From: CAVWDU01 sp963840725
GTDB lineage: Bacteria; Pseudomonadota; Gammaproteobacteria; Pseudomonadales; Halieaceae
Assembly: GCA_963840725.1 (NCBI GenBank)
Contig: CAWIZY010000004.1
Span: 558,001 to 622,000 of the forward strand
Direction of reading: 5' to 3'
Length of the DNA: 64,000 nt
Part shown: one piece after another, positions 27,929-36,432 of the stretch
Position numbering within the stretch: position 1 is the first letter of the stretch
Layout of the letters: each line of letters starts with the position of its first letter
Notes under the pieces: model-generated
Databases searched by the model: none
What the model was told of the DNA's origin: nothing
The model's input: only the letters and a program-made list of their open reading frames with translations
Position numbers and translations under genes: made by a program

Positions 27929-28552
27929 ATGAGTCACCAGCCGCCCGAAAATGATAACGACACCGTGCCCGCCACCAAGCGCGACTCGCGCGGCGACCGG
28001 CGCCGTCACCTTATCTTCAAATCGCTGCACGACTGCATCCTGGCCAAGGGTTATGTCAAAACCACCCTCGCTGATATTGCGGAAGGAGCGGACATGTCCG
28101 CCAGCCACTTGCTCTATTATTTCAAGGGCAAGGAGGCGATCCTCGAGCAGTACTTCGCCAACGTGTCGGTGCGATTTCTGCAGCGGATTGATGCATTTAG
28201 CCACGAGACTCCCGAGCAGCAGATCCAGTCACTGGCGAGCTTCTGGTTCAAAAGTGAGGCCGGAACCCGTAAAGAAATCGGCTTCATGCTCGAATGCTTC
28301 GGCGCCGCGGTCAACGATCCCGTGCTTCGGGATACCAAGGCAGAGTTCGATACGCGGTGTAAACACTATCTCGTGGAAATCTTTCAGCAGGCCCCTTCTG
28401 TGTTTATGGGAAATGCCAAGGATGCCGCCGAAGTCGCTTACTCAATGATGCTGGGACTTCGCTCGGCCGTCTATTTTGACGACGACATCGAGCTTGAAGA
28501 CGCTCATCGTTTGTTTGTCGGCTCCATGCGGGCTATGTGCGGATTTGACTGA
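27929..28552 (+). CDS. TetR family transcriptional regulator
   Basis: 207 residues from ATG 27929 (MSHQPPENDND). A longer frame from 27827 only reads the GGGGCA repeat and is rejected. The helix-turn-helix is TTLADIAEGADMSASHLLYYF near residues 48-68, then KGKEAILEQYFANV. The C-terminal domain has the TetR_C pattern. Its stop is 39 bases before operator copy 4, and a quinohemoprotein dehydrogenase gene follows on the same strand. This makes it a strong candidate for binding the 19-bp palindrome. Ligand unknown; acyl-CoA or phenolic effectors are common in the family. Confidence 0.88.
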   Translation: MSHQPPENDNDTVPATKRDSRGDRRRHLIFKSLHDCILAKGYVKTTLADIAEGADMSASHLLYYFKGKEAILEQYFANVSVRFLQRIDAFSHETPEQQIQSLASFWFKSEAGTRKEIGFMLECFGAAVNDPVLRDTKAEFDTRCKHYLVEIFQQAPSVFMGNAKDAAEVAYSMMLGLRSAVYFDDDIELEDAHRLFVGSMRAMCGFD

Positions 28553-28558
28553 GCGCGA

Positions 28559-28610
28559 TTGCCATTATTCAGAGGTGCCCTAGTATCATCACTTGCTGGA
28601 CGCAAACAAG
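28559..28610 (+). promoter_or_regulatory. Promoter and operator copy 4 before the quinohemoprotein gene
   Basis: TTGCCA (28559-28564) and TAGTAT (28581-28586) are spaced by 16 bases. The palindrome CTTGCTGGACGCAAACAAG (28592-28610) lies just downstream of the -10. Same architecture as copies 1, 3 and 5. Confidence 0.65.
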
Positions 28611-28771
28611 AATCTATTCAGCTAAACGCCGCCAGCGTCCGAACAGCCATCGATAGAGGCCGCGCGATGATCCACCGCAGCTACGATAATCACCCCCGCC
28701 CGGGTCCCCTCGCCCGAGCCCCGCAGCCGATTGATCTACCGCACCCTGTCGGTCTCGAACCCGGCAGATTC

Positions 28772-30894
28772 ATGAGCTTTCGCTGGCAAATTATTGTGTC
28801 TATTGCACTGTGCTGGTCAGTCCCGGGTCAGAGCGAGGCTCTCGAGGGCCTGGCCGCAAAACAGATCGAACAAGGCAAGGGCCTCTACGCCAAGCACTGC
28901 GTGACCTGTCATTCCGTTTCGCTGCGCGGCTCAGCGCATGGCAGTGCACTGAAAGGCAAAACGTTTCTGGACAAGTGGGGTCAGCGAGACAGCCGACAAC
29001 TACTCGCCTACAGCAGTAACGCGATGCCCCCCGGACAGGCGGGGTCCCTGAGCGCGACAGAACACGCCTCCGTGCTGGCCCACGTGCTCTCGGTCAATGC
29101 CGAGTCCGCCTCCGCAGCGCTTCCTCTGCTCGCCAGCGCCAGTCAGTTGGGCGAGGTCGATGATACGCAACCAGACAGCTGGGTCAGTTGGTCCGCCGCC
29201 GCCACCATAGAACAAACCGCAAAAGACAGCGGTGCCTTCACCGGCCGAACACTCGACGCCTTTAAACCTGTCACCGACACCCTGCTGAACCACCCGCCTC
29301 CCGGTGACTGGCTGAGCTGGCGTCGCACCCTCGACGGACAGGGCTATAGCCCACTCGCACAGATCAATCGCGAAACCGTGGGGCAGTTGCGACTGGCCTG
29401 GTCGCTGGCCATGCACGAAGGCAGCAACCAGGTCACGCCGCTGGTGCATGACGGCATCATGTATCTCACTCATGCGGGCAATATCATCCAGGCCCTGGAT
29501 GCGGCTGGCGGCGACCTCGTCTGGGAGTACCAGTACAGTTTTCCGGATGACGCGCGCACCCTGGGTGGCCCTACCAGAAACATCGCTATCTATGGCGACA
29601 AGCTCTACCTGGCCACCTACGACGCGGCGATAGTGGCGGTGAACGCGGGCACCGGAAAGGAAGTCTGGCGGACCGTTAAAGCGGACTATAAAAAAGGCTA
29701 CACGCACACCGCCGGACCCATTGTTGGAGATGGTGTCGTGCTCAGCGGCATAAACGGCTGCGAGTGGTACAAGGCAGAGGGTTGCTTTATCACCGGACAC
29801 GACGCCGAGACCGGACAAGAACTCTGGCGCACCCAGACGATCGCCCAACCTGGTGAACCCGGCGGCGACACCTGGGCCGGCTTGCCGGCTGAACTGCGAG
29901 CTGGGGGGGACACCTGGATTGCAGGCTCCTACGATCCGGAACTCAAACTGTTTTTTATCGGCACCAGCCAGGCCAAGCCCTGGGTCGCCGCCAGCCGCGG
30001 CATGACTCCCAAAGATCAGGCCCTGTACACCAATTCGACCCTGGCCATCGACTCACGCACCGGCAAGCTCCGCTGGCACTTTCAGCATATACCCGGCGAG
30101 ACCATCGACATGGAAGTGGGGTTCGAGCGGGTGCTGATCGATGCAGAAGACAAGAAACTCCTGTTCACGGTAGGTAAGGATGGCATCCTCTGGAAACTGG
30201 ATCGCGAGACCGGGGCGTTTCTGGAGCTCGCCGAAACACTGCCGCAAAACATTTACCAGGCAATCGACCGCACCACCGGCAGTGTCACCTACCGCGACGA
30301 CATCATCAATGCCAAAGTCGGCGACAGCGTGACCGCCTGCCCGGCATTTATGGTGGCCACAACTGGCAGGCTTCGGCCTACAGCCCGGAGACCCATCGAC
30401 TCATCATTCCACTGCATCAGCTGTGCTCAGACATGGTCGGACGCAAGGTGGAGCAAAAAGTGGGTGGCGGCGGTTACGGCGGCGAATCCAGGACCTACCC
30501 CATGCCCGGGAAGGCGCAGAAAATGGGACGCCTGGCAGCATTCGATTTAAATACTCTGCAAGAGGCCTGGGCTTATGAACAACCGGCGCTGTTTCTGACC
30601 GGCGCATTGACTACTGCAGGGGGCCTGGTATTCATCGGTGATCTGGATCGCTATTTCACAGCGTTTGACATCGAAAGCGGAAATCCGGTCTGGCGCACGC
30701 GACTGGGAGCACCCCTGCATGGGTACCCCGTCACCTACAGCGCCGCCGGAAAACAATACATCGCAGTCCCCACCGGCATCGGCGTATTTCGCGCATTGAC
30801 AGCCGTATTGAGCCCCGAGATATACCAACCGACTGCGGGTCAGGCACTTTACGTGTTCGAGCTGATGTCTTCGAACTTCATAGACAAGCCCTGA
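28772..30894 (+). CDS. PQQ quinohemoprotein alcohol dehydrogenase, frameshifted
   Basis: ATG 28772 opens a signal peptide (SFRWQIIVSIALCW). A haem c motif CVTCH near residue 45 precedes the eight-blade PQQ propeller of the methanol/ethanol dehydrogenase family (SYDPELKLFFIGTSQAKPW, TIDMEVGFERV, FTVGKDGILWKLDRETG). The frame breaks at a TTT run near 30346-30348: CPAF should continue YGGHNWQASAYSPE, which needs one more T. The tail then reads on to 30894. Total length is one base short of 708 codons. The protein should oxidise primary alcohols in the periplasm, passing electrons to its own haem. Directly downstream of operator copy 4. Confidence 0.88.
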
Positions 30895-30923
30895 TGCAGG
30901 TCAGTAACCCACTCGGAATGGTG

Positions 30924-31430
30924 CTAGCTTGCAGCGGCGACCGGCCTGCGCCCCAGCGTTGCGCGAATACGCAGGCGCTTGAACAGCGACAGGCGATCAA
31001 CAAACAGCATGCCATCAAGGTGGTCCAGTTCATGCTGGAGGCAAACCGCATACATATCGCTGAGATCACGCTCAAAGGTCTCGCCGCGGACATCGCAGGC
31101 TCGCACCCGAATCTGCGTGTGACGAATGACGTTCTCTACAATCTCGGGCACCGAGAGGCAGCTCTCCTCGACGAGTCCGGGCACATCCCGTTTAAGAATT
31201 TCAGGATTGATGTAAACCTCGGGCGTATCCCTGTCTTCTGACAGGTCCATGACCAGGACACGCCGCACATCGCCGGTCTGGGGCCCCGCCAGCCCTATAC
31301 CGCCACTGTCGTAAAGGGTCGTAGTGAGGTCCTCGATAAACGCCTCTAGCTCGGCATCAAAGACCTCTACCGGTTCCGCCACGCGACGCAAGCGGGGATC
31401 CGGATATTCCAGTATCGGTAAAACGGCCAT
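30924..31430 (-). CDS. def: Peptide deformylase
   Basis: 168 residues. The three metal and active-site motifs are GIGLAGPQ near residue 45 (usual GIGLAAPQ), EESCLSVPE near 90 (usual EGCLSVP), and QHELDHLDG near 133. It removes the formyl group from nascent proteins. The motif 1 Ala-to-Gly and motif 2 Glu-Ser changes are seen in divergent paralogues; a housekeeping copy is probably elsewhere. It converges on the quinohemoprotein gene, whose stop is 29 bases away, and lies next to the pucC stop. Confidence 0.92.
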   Translation of the reverse strand: MAVLPILEYPDPRLRRVAEPVEVFDAELEAFIEDLTTTLYDSGGIGLAGPQTGDVRRVLVMDLSEDRDTPEVYINPEILKRDVPGLVEESCLSVPEIVENVIRHTQIRVRACDVRGETFERDLSDMYAVCLQHELDHLDGMLFVDRLSLFKRLRIRATLGRRPVAAAS

Positions 31431-31453
31431 GACGTCCTCCTGTTACACAGAGC

Positions 31454-32928
31454 CTATACAGAACTGCGGCTGGATTCCAGGGAGGCAACCCGGTCTCCAG
31501 CCGCAGCCTGGGTTTTTACGGCGGCGGTCGCCCGCAAGCCCTGCGCATGCCGAATCAATGGCAAGGTGGCGACAATCGTGACCAGCAGCAGTAGCAGTTC
31601 AATTGCATACACCGTGAGGTAGCCATTGGCGACGCCGGCAAAGCCCCAGGGCCCGGCGGTATCACCGACTGCCGCGTTGACCAGGTCGCGGATCACAGCG
31701 CTCAACGCCATGGCCACGCCAGCTGCCGTGGCCTGCACCGCGCCCCACGCCCCCAGCGCCAGACCCGCCTGGTCCCTGGGCGCACGGTTCATGGTTGCTG
31801 TCAGCGTCCCGTGCCCAAATAGGGCGCCGCCAAAACCGATCAGAAAGTTGCCGAGTAAAAAAAGCTGCGGCAGCCCGACGGGCTCGGAGGCAATCACCAG
31901 GGCAAACGCAGGGAAACCTATCAGCGTGCCGGTGAGGGTGACCCTGTAAGGGTCGGCGCCACGGCTTATGATACGTGATGCAAATCCAAAACCCACCAGA
32001 CCACCAAAGGCAAACAATGCGGTCAGTTTGGTCGTGGTGCTGACTGACAGCCGCAGGACCTCACCACCGAAAGGCTCCAGCAGGATGTCGGCCATTGCAA
32101 ATGCCATGGTTCCAATCCCAATGATGATCAGGCGACGCACGGTATGCTCACCGGCACAGAAACTGGCCCAGGATTCCCGGAAGCTCGGGTCGGGCCCGCG
32201 CACGCGCCCGTGGGGCGGGTTGCGGGCCTCCTGCTGCCACATGGCGGTGCCATTGAGGAGCAGGGTGACTACTGCCGCGCCCTGGATCACCTGGACCAAC
32301 TTGCCAGGGGTAAAATCCTCCAGTGCGGCGCCAAACAATAGAGCGCTGAAAAACATGCCCACCAGCAGCATCACATACATAAGGCCCACCACTTTGGGAT
32401 GGGATTCCTGAGGCGTGAGGTCAGTCGCCAGGGCCAAACCGGCGGTTTGGGCGATATGCAGACCTGCGCCAACCAGCAAAAAGGCCGTAGCAGCGGAGAT
32501 ATGTCCCAGCCAGACCGGCGCCATGGCCGATTCACCCTGGCCTGCGAGCACCAGCAGCGCAAAGGGCATGATTGCGAAGCCACCAAATTGCAGCAGGGTA
32601 CCCTTCCAGATGAAGGGCACCCGTCGCCACCCAACTCACAGTGATGGGTGTCGGACTTAAACCCGACCAGGGCCCGAAATGGGGCAAACACCACCGGTAT
32701 GGCCACCATGATGCCTACCAGCGAGGCGGGAACCCCCAACTCGACGATCATCACCCGGTTCAGAGTACCGACCAGCAGCACCAGGGCCATACCGACGGAT
32801 ACCTGAAACAGCGAAAGCCGCAGCAGGCGGCCCAGCGGCAGATCCGGTGTCGCTACATCGGCAAAAGGAAGAAAACGCGGCCCGAGATTCACCCAGGCCG
32901 CTGTCAGTCGTTGACCAAAACGTGCCAT
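31454..32928 (-). CDS. pucC: PucC-like light-harvesting assembly transporter, frameshifted
   Basis: The gene is one base short of 492 codons. The first frame runs from ATG 32928 (MARFGQRLTAAWVNLGPRFLPFADV) to FKSDTHHCELG; the second picks up at WRRVPFIWKGTLLQFGGF and runs to 31454. The break is at a short C run near 32630 (plus strand). About 12 transmembrane helices of the BCH/PucC major-facilitator branch are present. Motifs include FAPFRALVGFKSDTH and GHGTLTATMNRAP. PucC-type proteins help insert light-harvesting antenna polypeptides or pigments. Located at the end of the puc operon behind pucB, pucA and an unknown protein. Confidence 0.88.
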
Positions 32929-33044
32929 GTCGACCTCAGTCAGTAAGCCAGGGGGTAGTCAGGCAGCAATAGCCCGGCCGGCACCACGTCATGGGTGGTC
33001 GTCGACAGTCCTAACCCCACAAAAGCTCTAGCCCCACAAAAGCT

Positions 33045-33659
33045 CTAGCGCTGAATTAACGTCGGCAAGCCGAACATGGAGGACAGCGGAGTGGAGTTCT
33101 TGCTCAGCAACTTCATGCCGAGACTGCTCTCCCAGGGCCCGTCATTTCCGGACAGCGTTTTGTAACCGATCATGGAAGACAACGGGGTGGCGTTACTGCT
33201 GAGACCGCCCTTGCCGAACATCGTAAAATCGTGCCGCGTCAGCGGGCTGAAGATGCGTGACCAAACCGTCAAACGGCGGTCGGGGTCGGACAGGGTAGGA
33301 ATGGAAAAGAGATCAGACAAGGGCGTTGGGCTGTCCGACTCCATAAAGACAAACCCCCCCGCATTCTCAGGTTTTCCGGCCTCCAGAATGGCCTCGGCGG
33401 CTGCGCTAAAGCCCAGAGCAGGGTCCACCAGGACCACAGACTTCCCCTCTTTCAGCGCCGCAGCGCAGACCAGTGCCTGGAACTGCGGCACGTCACCATT
33501 GAGCACCTTGTAATTGCGGATGTCGCGATGGGATACGTCTGGCCCCGCTGATGTCGGGGTCATGAGTACTGAACTGGCGCCATAACCACTCGCCTTCAGT
33601 TCGTCCATCACGTCCTGAGCCTGCTGCTCGGTTTCGTAGATGCGTCCGTTTACGCTCAT
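33045..33659 (-). CDS. Unknown puc-operon protein with TPLS-x6-TL repeats
   Basis: 204 residues, GGAGAAACATC before ATG 33659. The first 105 residues look like a soluble domain (GRIYETEQQAQDVMDELKAS, VVLVDPALGFSAAAEAILEA), loosely similar to the heat-induced stress (general stress 17M) fold. The rest holds three 12-residue repeats TPLSDLFSIPTL (112-123), TPLSSMIGYKTL (158-169) and TPLSSMFGLPTL (190-201); each is preceded by a related half-unit such as GGLSSNA or LLSKNS. No membrane segment or signal peptide. It lies between pucA and pucC, 170 bases after a strong intercistronic hairpin. I recognise no known light-harvesting gene of this type; a role in antenna assembly or regulation is inference. 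Confidence 0.75.
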   Translation of the reverse strand: MSVNGRIYETEQQAQDVMDELKASGYGASSVLMTPTSAGPDVSHRDIRNYKVLNGDVPQFQALVCAAALKEGKSVVLVDPALGFSAAAEAILEAGKPENAGGFVFMESDSPTPLSDLFSIPTLSDPDRRLTVWSRIFSPLTRHDFTMFGKGGLSSNATPLSSMIGYKTLSGNDGPWESSLGMKLLSKNSTPLSSMFGLPTLIQR

Positions 33660-33784
33660 GATGTTTCTCCATTACCTCAGGGGCATTCGTTATTAGATAC
33701 CTACATTCATAGCACGCGAGAGAACCCCCCGCCACACTGAACAAAAAAATTAGTCACAGGGACCGGTGTAACCCGGCCCCTAGG

Positions 33785-33814
33785 CTGGGGACAGAAACGA
33801 CATTCTGTCCCCAG
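33785..33814 (-). terminator. Intercistronic hairpin between pucA and the unknown gene
   Basis: A perfect 12-bp stem (CTGGGGACAGAA / TTCTGTCCCCAG) with a 6-base loop ACGACA, 16 bases after the pucA stop. In puf and puc operons such structures protect the antenna mRNA and reduce downstream transcription. No U-run follows it in the transcribed strand, so it is a stabiliser or attenuator more than a terminator. Confidence 0.75.
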
Positions 33815-33829
33815 GGATATCCCCCGAGC

Positions 33830-33970
33830 TCAGCCCCAGTAGGCTGCAAACCAGGAAGTGTTGGACAGAATTGCACCGTGTACCACAAACGAGATCAATG
33901 CTACCGATCCCAGGAACAGGGGCAAGCCAACCGTTGGTTGTACCACACACCAGATTCTACCTTGATTCAT
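33830..33970 (-). CDS. pucA: Light-harvesting complex 2 alpha polypeptide
   Basis: 46 residues, too short for most gene callers. It starts MNQGRIWCVVQPTVGLP, then one transmembrane helix with FVVHGAILSNTSWFAAYWG. His31 in VVHGAIL is the bacteriochlorophyll ligand, and the W-x4-YW C-terminus (SWFAAYW) is characteristic of LH2 alpha chains. The ATG lies 7 bases after the pucB stop, so the two are coupled. Length fits LH2 alpha (about 50). The GDLP-like and MNQGKIW opening match known purple bacterial alpha antennae. Confidence 0.93.
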   Translation of the reverse strand: MNQGRIWCVVQPTVGLPLFLGSVALISFVVHGAILSNTSWFAAYWG

Positions 33971-33976
33971 GAGTCG

Positions 33977-34141
33977 CTAGCCTCCCCAGGGTGAAAATGA
34001 GTACGCGAGAACATGCGCAAACACCGAGATCACAAAGAACACGCGTGCTCCATCGATCACATGCTTGTGCAGTTCCTCTGACTCTCGGATGGTCAGACCA
34101 GTCGGCCAGACGCGGTCTGGATCGTCCAGATCAGTTGCCAT
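33977..34141 (-). CDS. pucB: Light-harvesting complex 2 beta polypeptide
   Basis: 54 residues, preceded by AGGAGA 8 bases before ATG 34141. Cytoplasmic part LTIRESEELHKHVIDGARV leads into one membrane helix VFFVISVFAHVLAYSFSPW. His43 (FAHVLAY) is the bacteriochlorophyll ligand; His25 is in the usual N-terminal His position of the B800-binding region. The terminal Trp (SPWGG) is conserved. The sequence pattern of E-x-ELHK-x-IDG fits LH2 rather than LH1 beta. It opens a four-gene operon with pucA, an unknown gene and pucC. Confidence 0.93.
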   Translation of the reverse strand: MATDLDDPDRVWPTGLTIRESEELHKHVIDGARVFFVISVFAHVLAYSFSPWGG

Positions 34142-34284
34142 AGGTTTGTCTCCTAGAAGTTAATTAATTTTTCTTTATTAGCCCGATGCTATCTCCGCAG
34201 GGCGAAGACGCAACTGCCAGTCACACCGGCAGACACACGCTGGTACGATTCCCCTCGCGGGTAACCTACCTCGGGCTATTGACA

Positions 34285-34351
34285 AATCTAGCAGTGCTAC
34301 TGGAGTGTGTCAACTTGCTTTGTCACCCAAATGTGTAGCTTTAAATTGACA
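34285..34351 (-). promoter_or_regulatory. puc promoter with PpsR/CrtJ-type site
   Basis: On the minus strand a sigma70-like TTGACA (34308-34313) and TAGATT (34285-34290) are separated by 17 bases. Just upstream lies TGT-N12-ACA (34334-34351), extended to TGTGT-N12-ACACA, the consensus of the photosynthesis repressor PpsR/CrtJ. The 5' leader to pucB is about 135 bases. The longer TTGACA/TGTCAA inverted pair at 34279-34313 frames the promoter. Predicted regulation: repression under oxygen or light by a PpsR homologue. Confidence 0.75.
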
Positions 34352-34399
34352 CACCCCGGCAGCACGTGGGTGCAGTCCAGACAGACCCGTGGCAGTGCA

Positions 34400-34960
34400 T
34401 CAGTTCTCTTCGACCTCAACGTCTTCCGCAGTGACGCCCTCCTCGATGGATGAGTTGCCAACAACCAGCGCGCCTATCCCGCCGTCCTCTTGCACAGCCT
34501 CAATACCGGTGCCGTCGCCGTCGTCATTGTTGGCAGTCGCCGTCCCGGCGACCGAGGCCCTGAGACTCCCTCGGTCTGCGTCTTCGAAAACCAGACCTTT
34601 ACCCCCATCGGCACCCGCGCGGTTGGCCATACCCGTCACCACCACATCGGTCAGTTCAAGCTTCACTTTGCCGGTCTGGCCATCCCGGACGTCGATAAAT
34701 ATCCCTTTGCCAGCCGGCCCAGCCACATCGCCCCGATTCTCGATGTCATAGCTACCAGACCCGGCAAAGTTCAGGTGGGGACAGGCTGGCCCCCGTGTGA
34801 GCGCGAGCAGCGTGGTGTTGAACGCGGTTTTGATCGTCTGTCCCGAGCCGATCAGGGTCAGGGACTGTTCACCGGCATACTCCAGCGTGCTGGCTATGTC
34901 GATATCACTGTCAGTGACAATCAGTATCTCCCAAGCCCCTCTGGCGCCTAATGGCTGAAC
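34400..34960 (-). pseudogene. Fragment of a secreted repeat/beta-helix-like protein, no start codon
   Basis: An open frame of about 200 codons from 35017 down to a stop at 34400, with no ATG anywhere in its N-terminal half; the first GTG is at 34726. The text includes EYAGEQSLTLIGSGQTIKT, NFAGSGSYDIENRGDVAGPA, GKGIFIDVRDGQTGKVKLEL and TATANNDDGDGTGIEAVQED, resembling right-handed beta-helix or polymorphic outer-membrane proteins, with an acidic end (EDVEVEEN). No signal peptide is present, so this is a 5'-truncated or frame-broken gene. Codon use is ordinary for the window. The neighbours on the same strand are an outer-membrane-type protein upstream and puc downstream. Confidence 0.5.
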
Positions 34961-34965
34961 TGCTC

Positions 34966-35541
34966 TTAGAACGGGAAGGTCGTACCAAAGGTCCAGCCCC
35001 GGAAACCCTGGGCAGTTTTATAGCCCACGCGCACCCGTTCTATGGTGAAACCAAATAACTTGCGCGGTTTTTTCAAGCCCAGTGAGAAACCCACTTCATG
35101 CAGCGAGTGGATGTCTGAATCCTGATTGGGGGTCTCTGCCACATCCCAAACGGGCAGGTAGCACTGCAACAGGTAGTAGCCCCCCACATTGACCTTTTCC
35201 TCCAGCAACCGAAACCCCGCGTCAAGGCGATAGTCGATACCGGTCTCGGCCAGGCTGAAACCCACGCTTTCGTAGGATTGGGTCTGGTACTCGCCCACGA
35301 TCCGGCCCGCAACACCCCAACGAAACTCCGAGTCATCCATGTTTCTCCAGATGCGCTGCGCACTGATGCCCGCCGTGCCCATCACCACGGCGTAGCTGTA
35401 GCTCACGGCGAGGTCTTCGGCATCGGACGGAGTCGCTTCCCGGGCAGACGTGGTATACCCCGTTACGCAGGTCAGCAACAGGCTCGTCAGGAACATCCCC
35501 AGTCGCAATCCGGGTCTTTCAGGGCGCCATTGAACGGTCAT
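34966..35541 (-). CDS. Small outer-membrane beta-barrel-like protein, unknown
   Basis: 191 residues. A hydrophobic start (GLRLGMFLTSLLLTCVTGYTTSA) is a signal peptide. The mature part alternates hydrophobic and polar residues (SYSYAVVMGTAGISAQRIWR, VGFSLAETGIDYRLDAGFRLL) and ends with an aromatic residue (GTTFPF), the usual sorting signal of outer-membrane barrels. No family is recognised. It could be an OmpW-like or solute-channel protein. Transcribed divergently from the GNAT gene. Confidence 0.65.
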   Translation of the reverse strand: MTVQWRPERPGLRLGMFLTSLLLTCVTGYTTSAREATPSDAEDLAVSYSYAVVMGTAGISAQRIWRNMDDSEFRWGVAGRIVGEYQTQSYESVGFSLAETGIDYRLDAGFRLLEEKVNVGGYYLLQCYLPVWDVAETPNQDSDIHSLHEVGFSLGLKKPRKLFGFTIERVRVGYKTAQGFRGWTFGTTFPF

Positions 35542-35871
35542 ATCAACTTGTCATTCACGGGTGAGTGGTGGCTCATATTGTTGATTGTACCGGCATCCTT
35601 CCGCAGCCGGCGCCTTCCAGGCTAGTGCGGCAGCCGGCAAGACGCCACCCCCCTCACTCGCCCTCGAGCTGCAGGGCTTTAGCGGCCGGGCCCTGCCGGC
35701 ATTGTCCGGCTACACTGATAACTGAGTGCATGTGCCGCCGGCAGCACGGGGTTTGCCGGGAGATCGCCCCGTTCCTGGTCTGGCGTCAACCCGGGGACCC
35801 CGAGAGCGATTTAATGCACCTGATTTCTGCGAGTTACTGCAGAAGGAAGTGAAAAGAGAACCGTATAGGCC
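35542..35871. other. Divergent intergenic region, nothing identified
   Basis: This 330-base gap lies between the outer-membrane-like gene and the GNAT gene and must contain both promoters. I see no convincing palindrome, RNA gene or reading frame. GC-rich runs and the short imperfect stem GCCGGGCCCTGCCGGC near 35687-35702 are the only structures. Confidence 0.4.
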
Positions 35872-36372
35872 ATGATCAGGACAGCTACCAAACACGATGT
35901 GAGTGCTATTGCAGACATCTACAACCACTACATTCTCAACACCACAGCAAGCTTTGAAGAGACGGAGGTATCAGCCGTCGAACTCAGGCGCCGTCTGGGC
36001 GCGGTTCGGCAGGCGGGCCTGCCATGGCTGGTTGCAGAGGCTGACGGAGACCTGCTGGGCTACGCCTATGCCAGCCGGTGGAACCCGCGCGATGCCTATC
36101 GGTATACCGTTGAAGTAACGATCTATATGGCGCACGATCGAACAGCTCAGGGGGCCGGTACGGTGCTCTACCAGTCGCTGTTTGCGGAACTCCGCAAGGC
36201 GGGTTATCACACCGCTATTGCAGTCATCACCCTCCCTAATGCCGCCAGTATCCGTATCCACGAGAAATTCGGCATGAAACAATCGGGCCATTTCGAAGCG
36301 GTGGGCTACAAGTTTGGCCGCTGGGTCGATGTGGGCTACTGGCTGGGGTCGCTGCACACGCCGCAGCAGTAG
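35872..36372 (+). CDS. GNAT N-acetyltransferase (phosphinothricin acetyltransferase-like)
   Basis: 166 residues. The acetyl-CoA-binding motif A sits in GAGTVLYQSLFAEL near residues 100-113 (relaxed Q/RxxGxG/A as AQGAGT), after the strand YTVEVTIYMAHDRTAQ. The N-terminal HDVSAIADIYNHYILNTTASFEE and the C-terminal IHEKFGMKQSGHFEAVGYKFGRWVDVGYW are the signature of the Pat/methionine sulfoximine acetyltransferase branch. The AAGGAAGTG Shine-Dalgarno lies about 20 bases upstream, slightly distant. Cytoplasmic; detoxifies amino-acid analogues. Confidence 0.88.
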   Translation: MIRTATKHDVSAIADIYNHYILNTTASFEETEVSAVELRRRLGAVRQAGLPWLVAEADGDLLGYAYASRWNPRDAYRYTVEVTIYMAHDRTAQGAGTVLYQSLFAELRKAGYHTAIAVITLPNAASIRIHEKFGMKQSGHFEAVGYKFGRWVDVGYWLGSLHTPQQ

Positions 36373-36432
36373 ACCGCACTATGTTGTGCAAATAGCGAAT
36401 AAGAACCTACGGCCTGTGCGTTGCGAACGCCG

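Noticed and set aside
27728..28204. Long minus-strand frame rich in Pro-Leu repeats, and the plus-strand Gly-Gln start of the TetR frame
   Set aside because: Both are translations of the GGGGCA microsatellite; the TetR start is taken as ATG 27929.
28772..30894. Lanthanide-dependent alcohol dehydrogenase
   Set aside because: The extra Asp expected for lanthanide enzymes could not be placed with certainty (D-x-E seen); left open.
33830..34141. Reading the antenna genes as LH1 (pufBA)
   Set aside because: No pufLM follows; instead a PucC-type gene is in the same operon, and the chains fit LH2 better.
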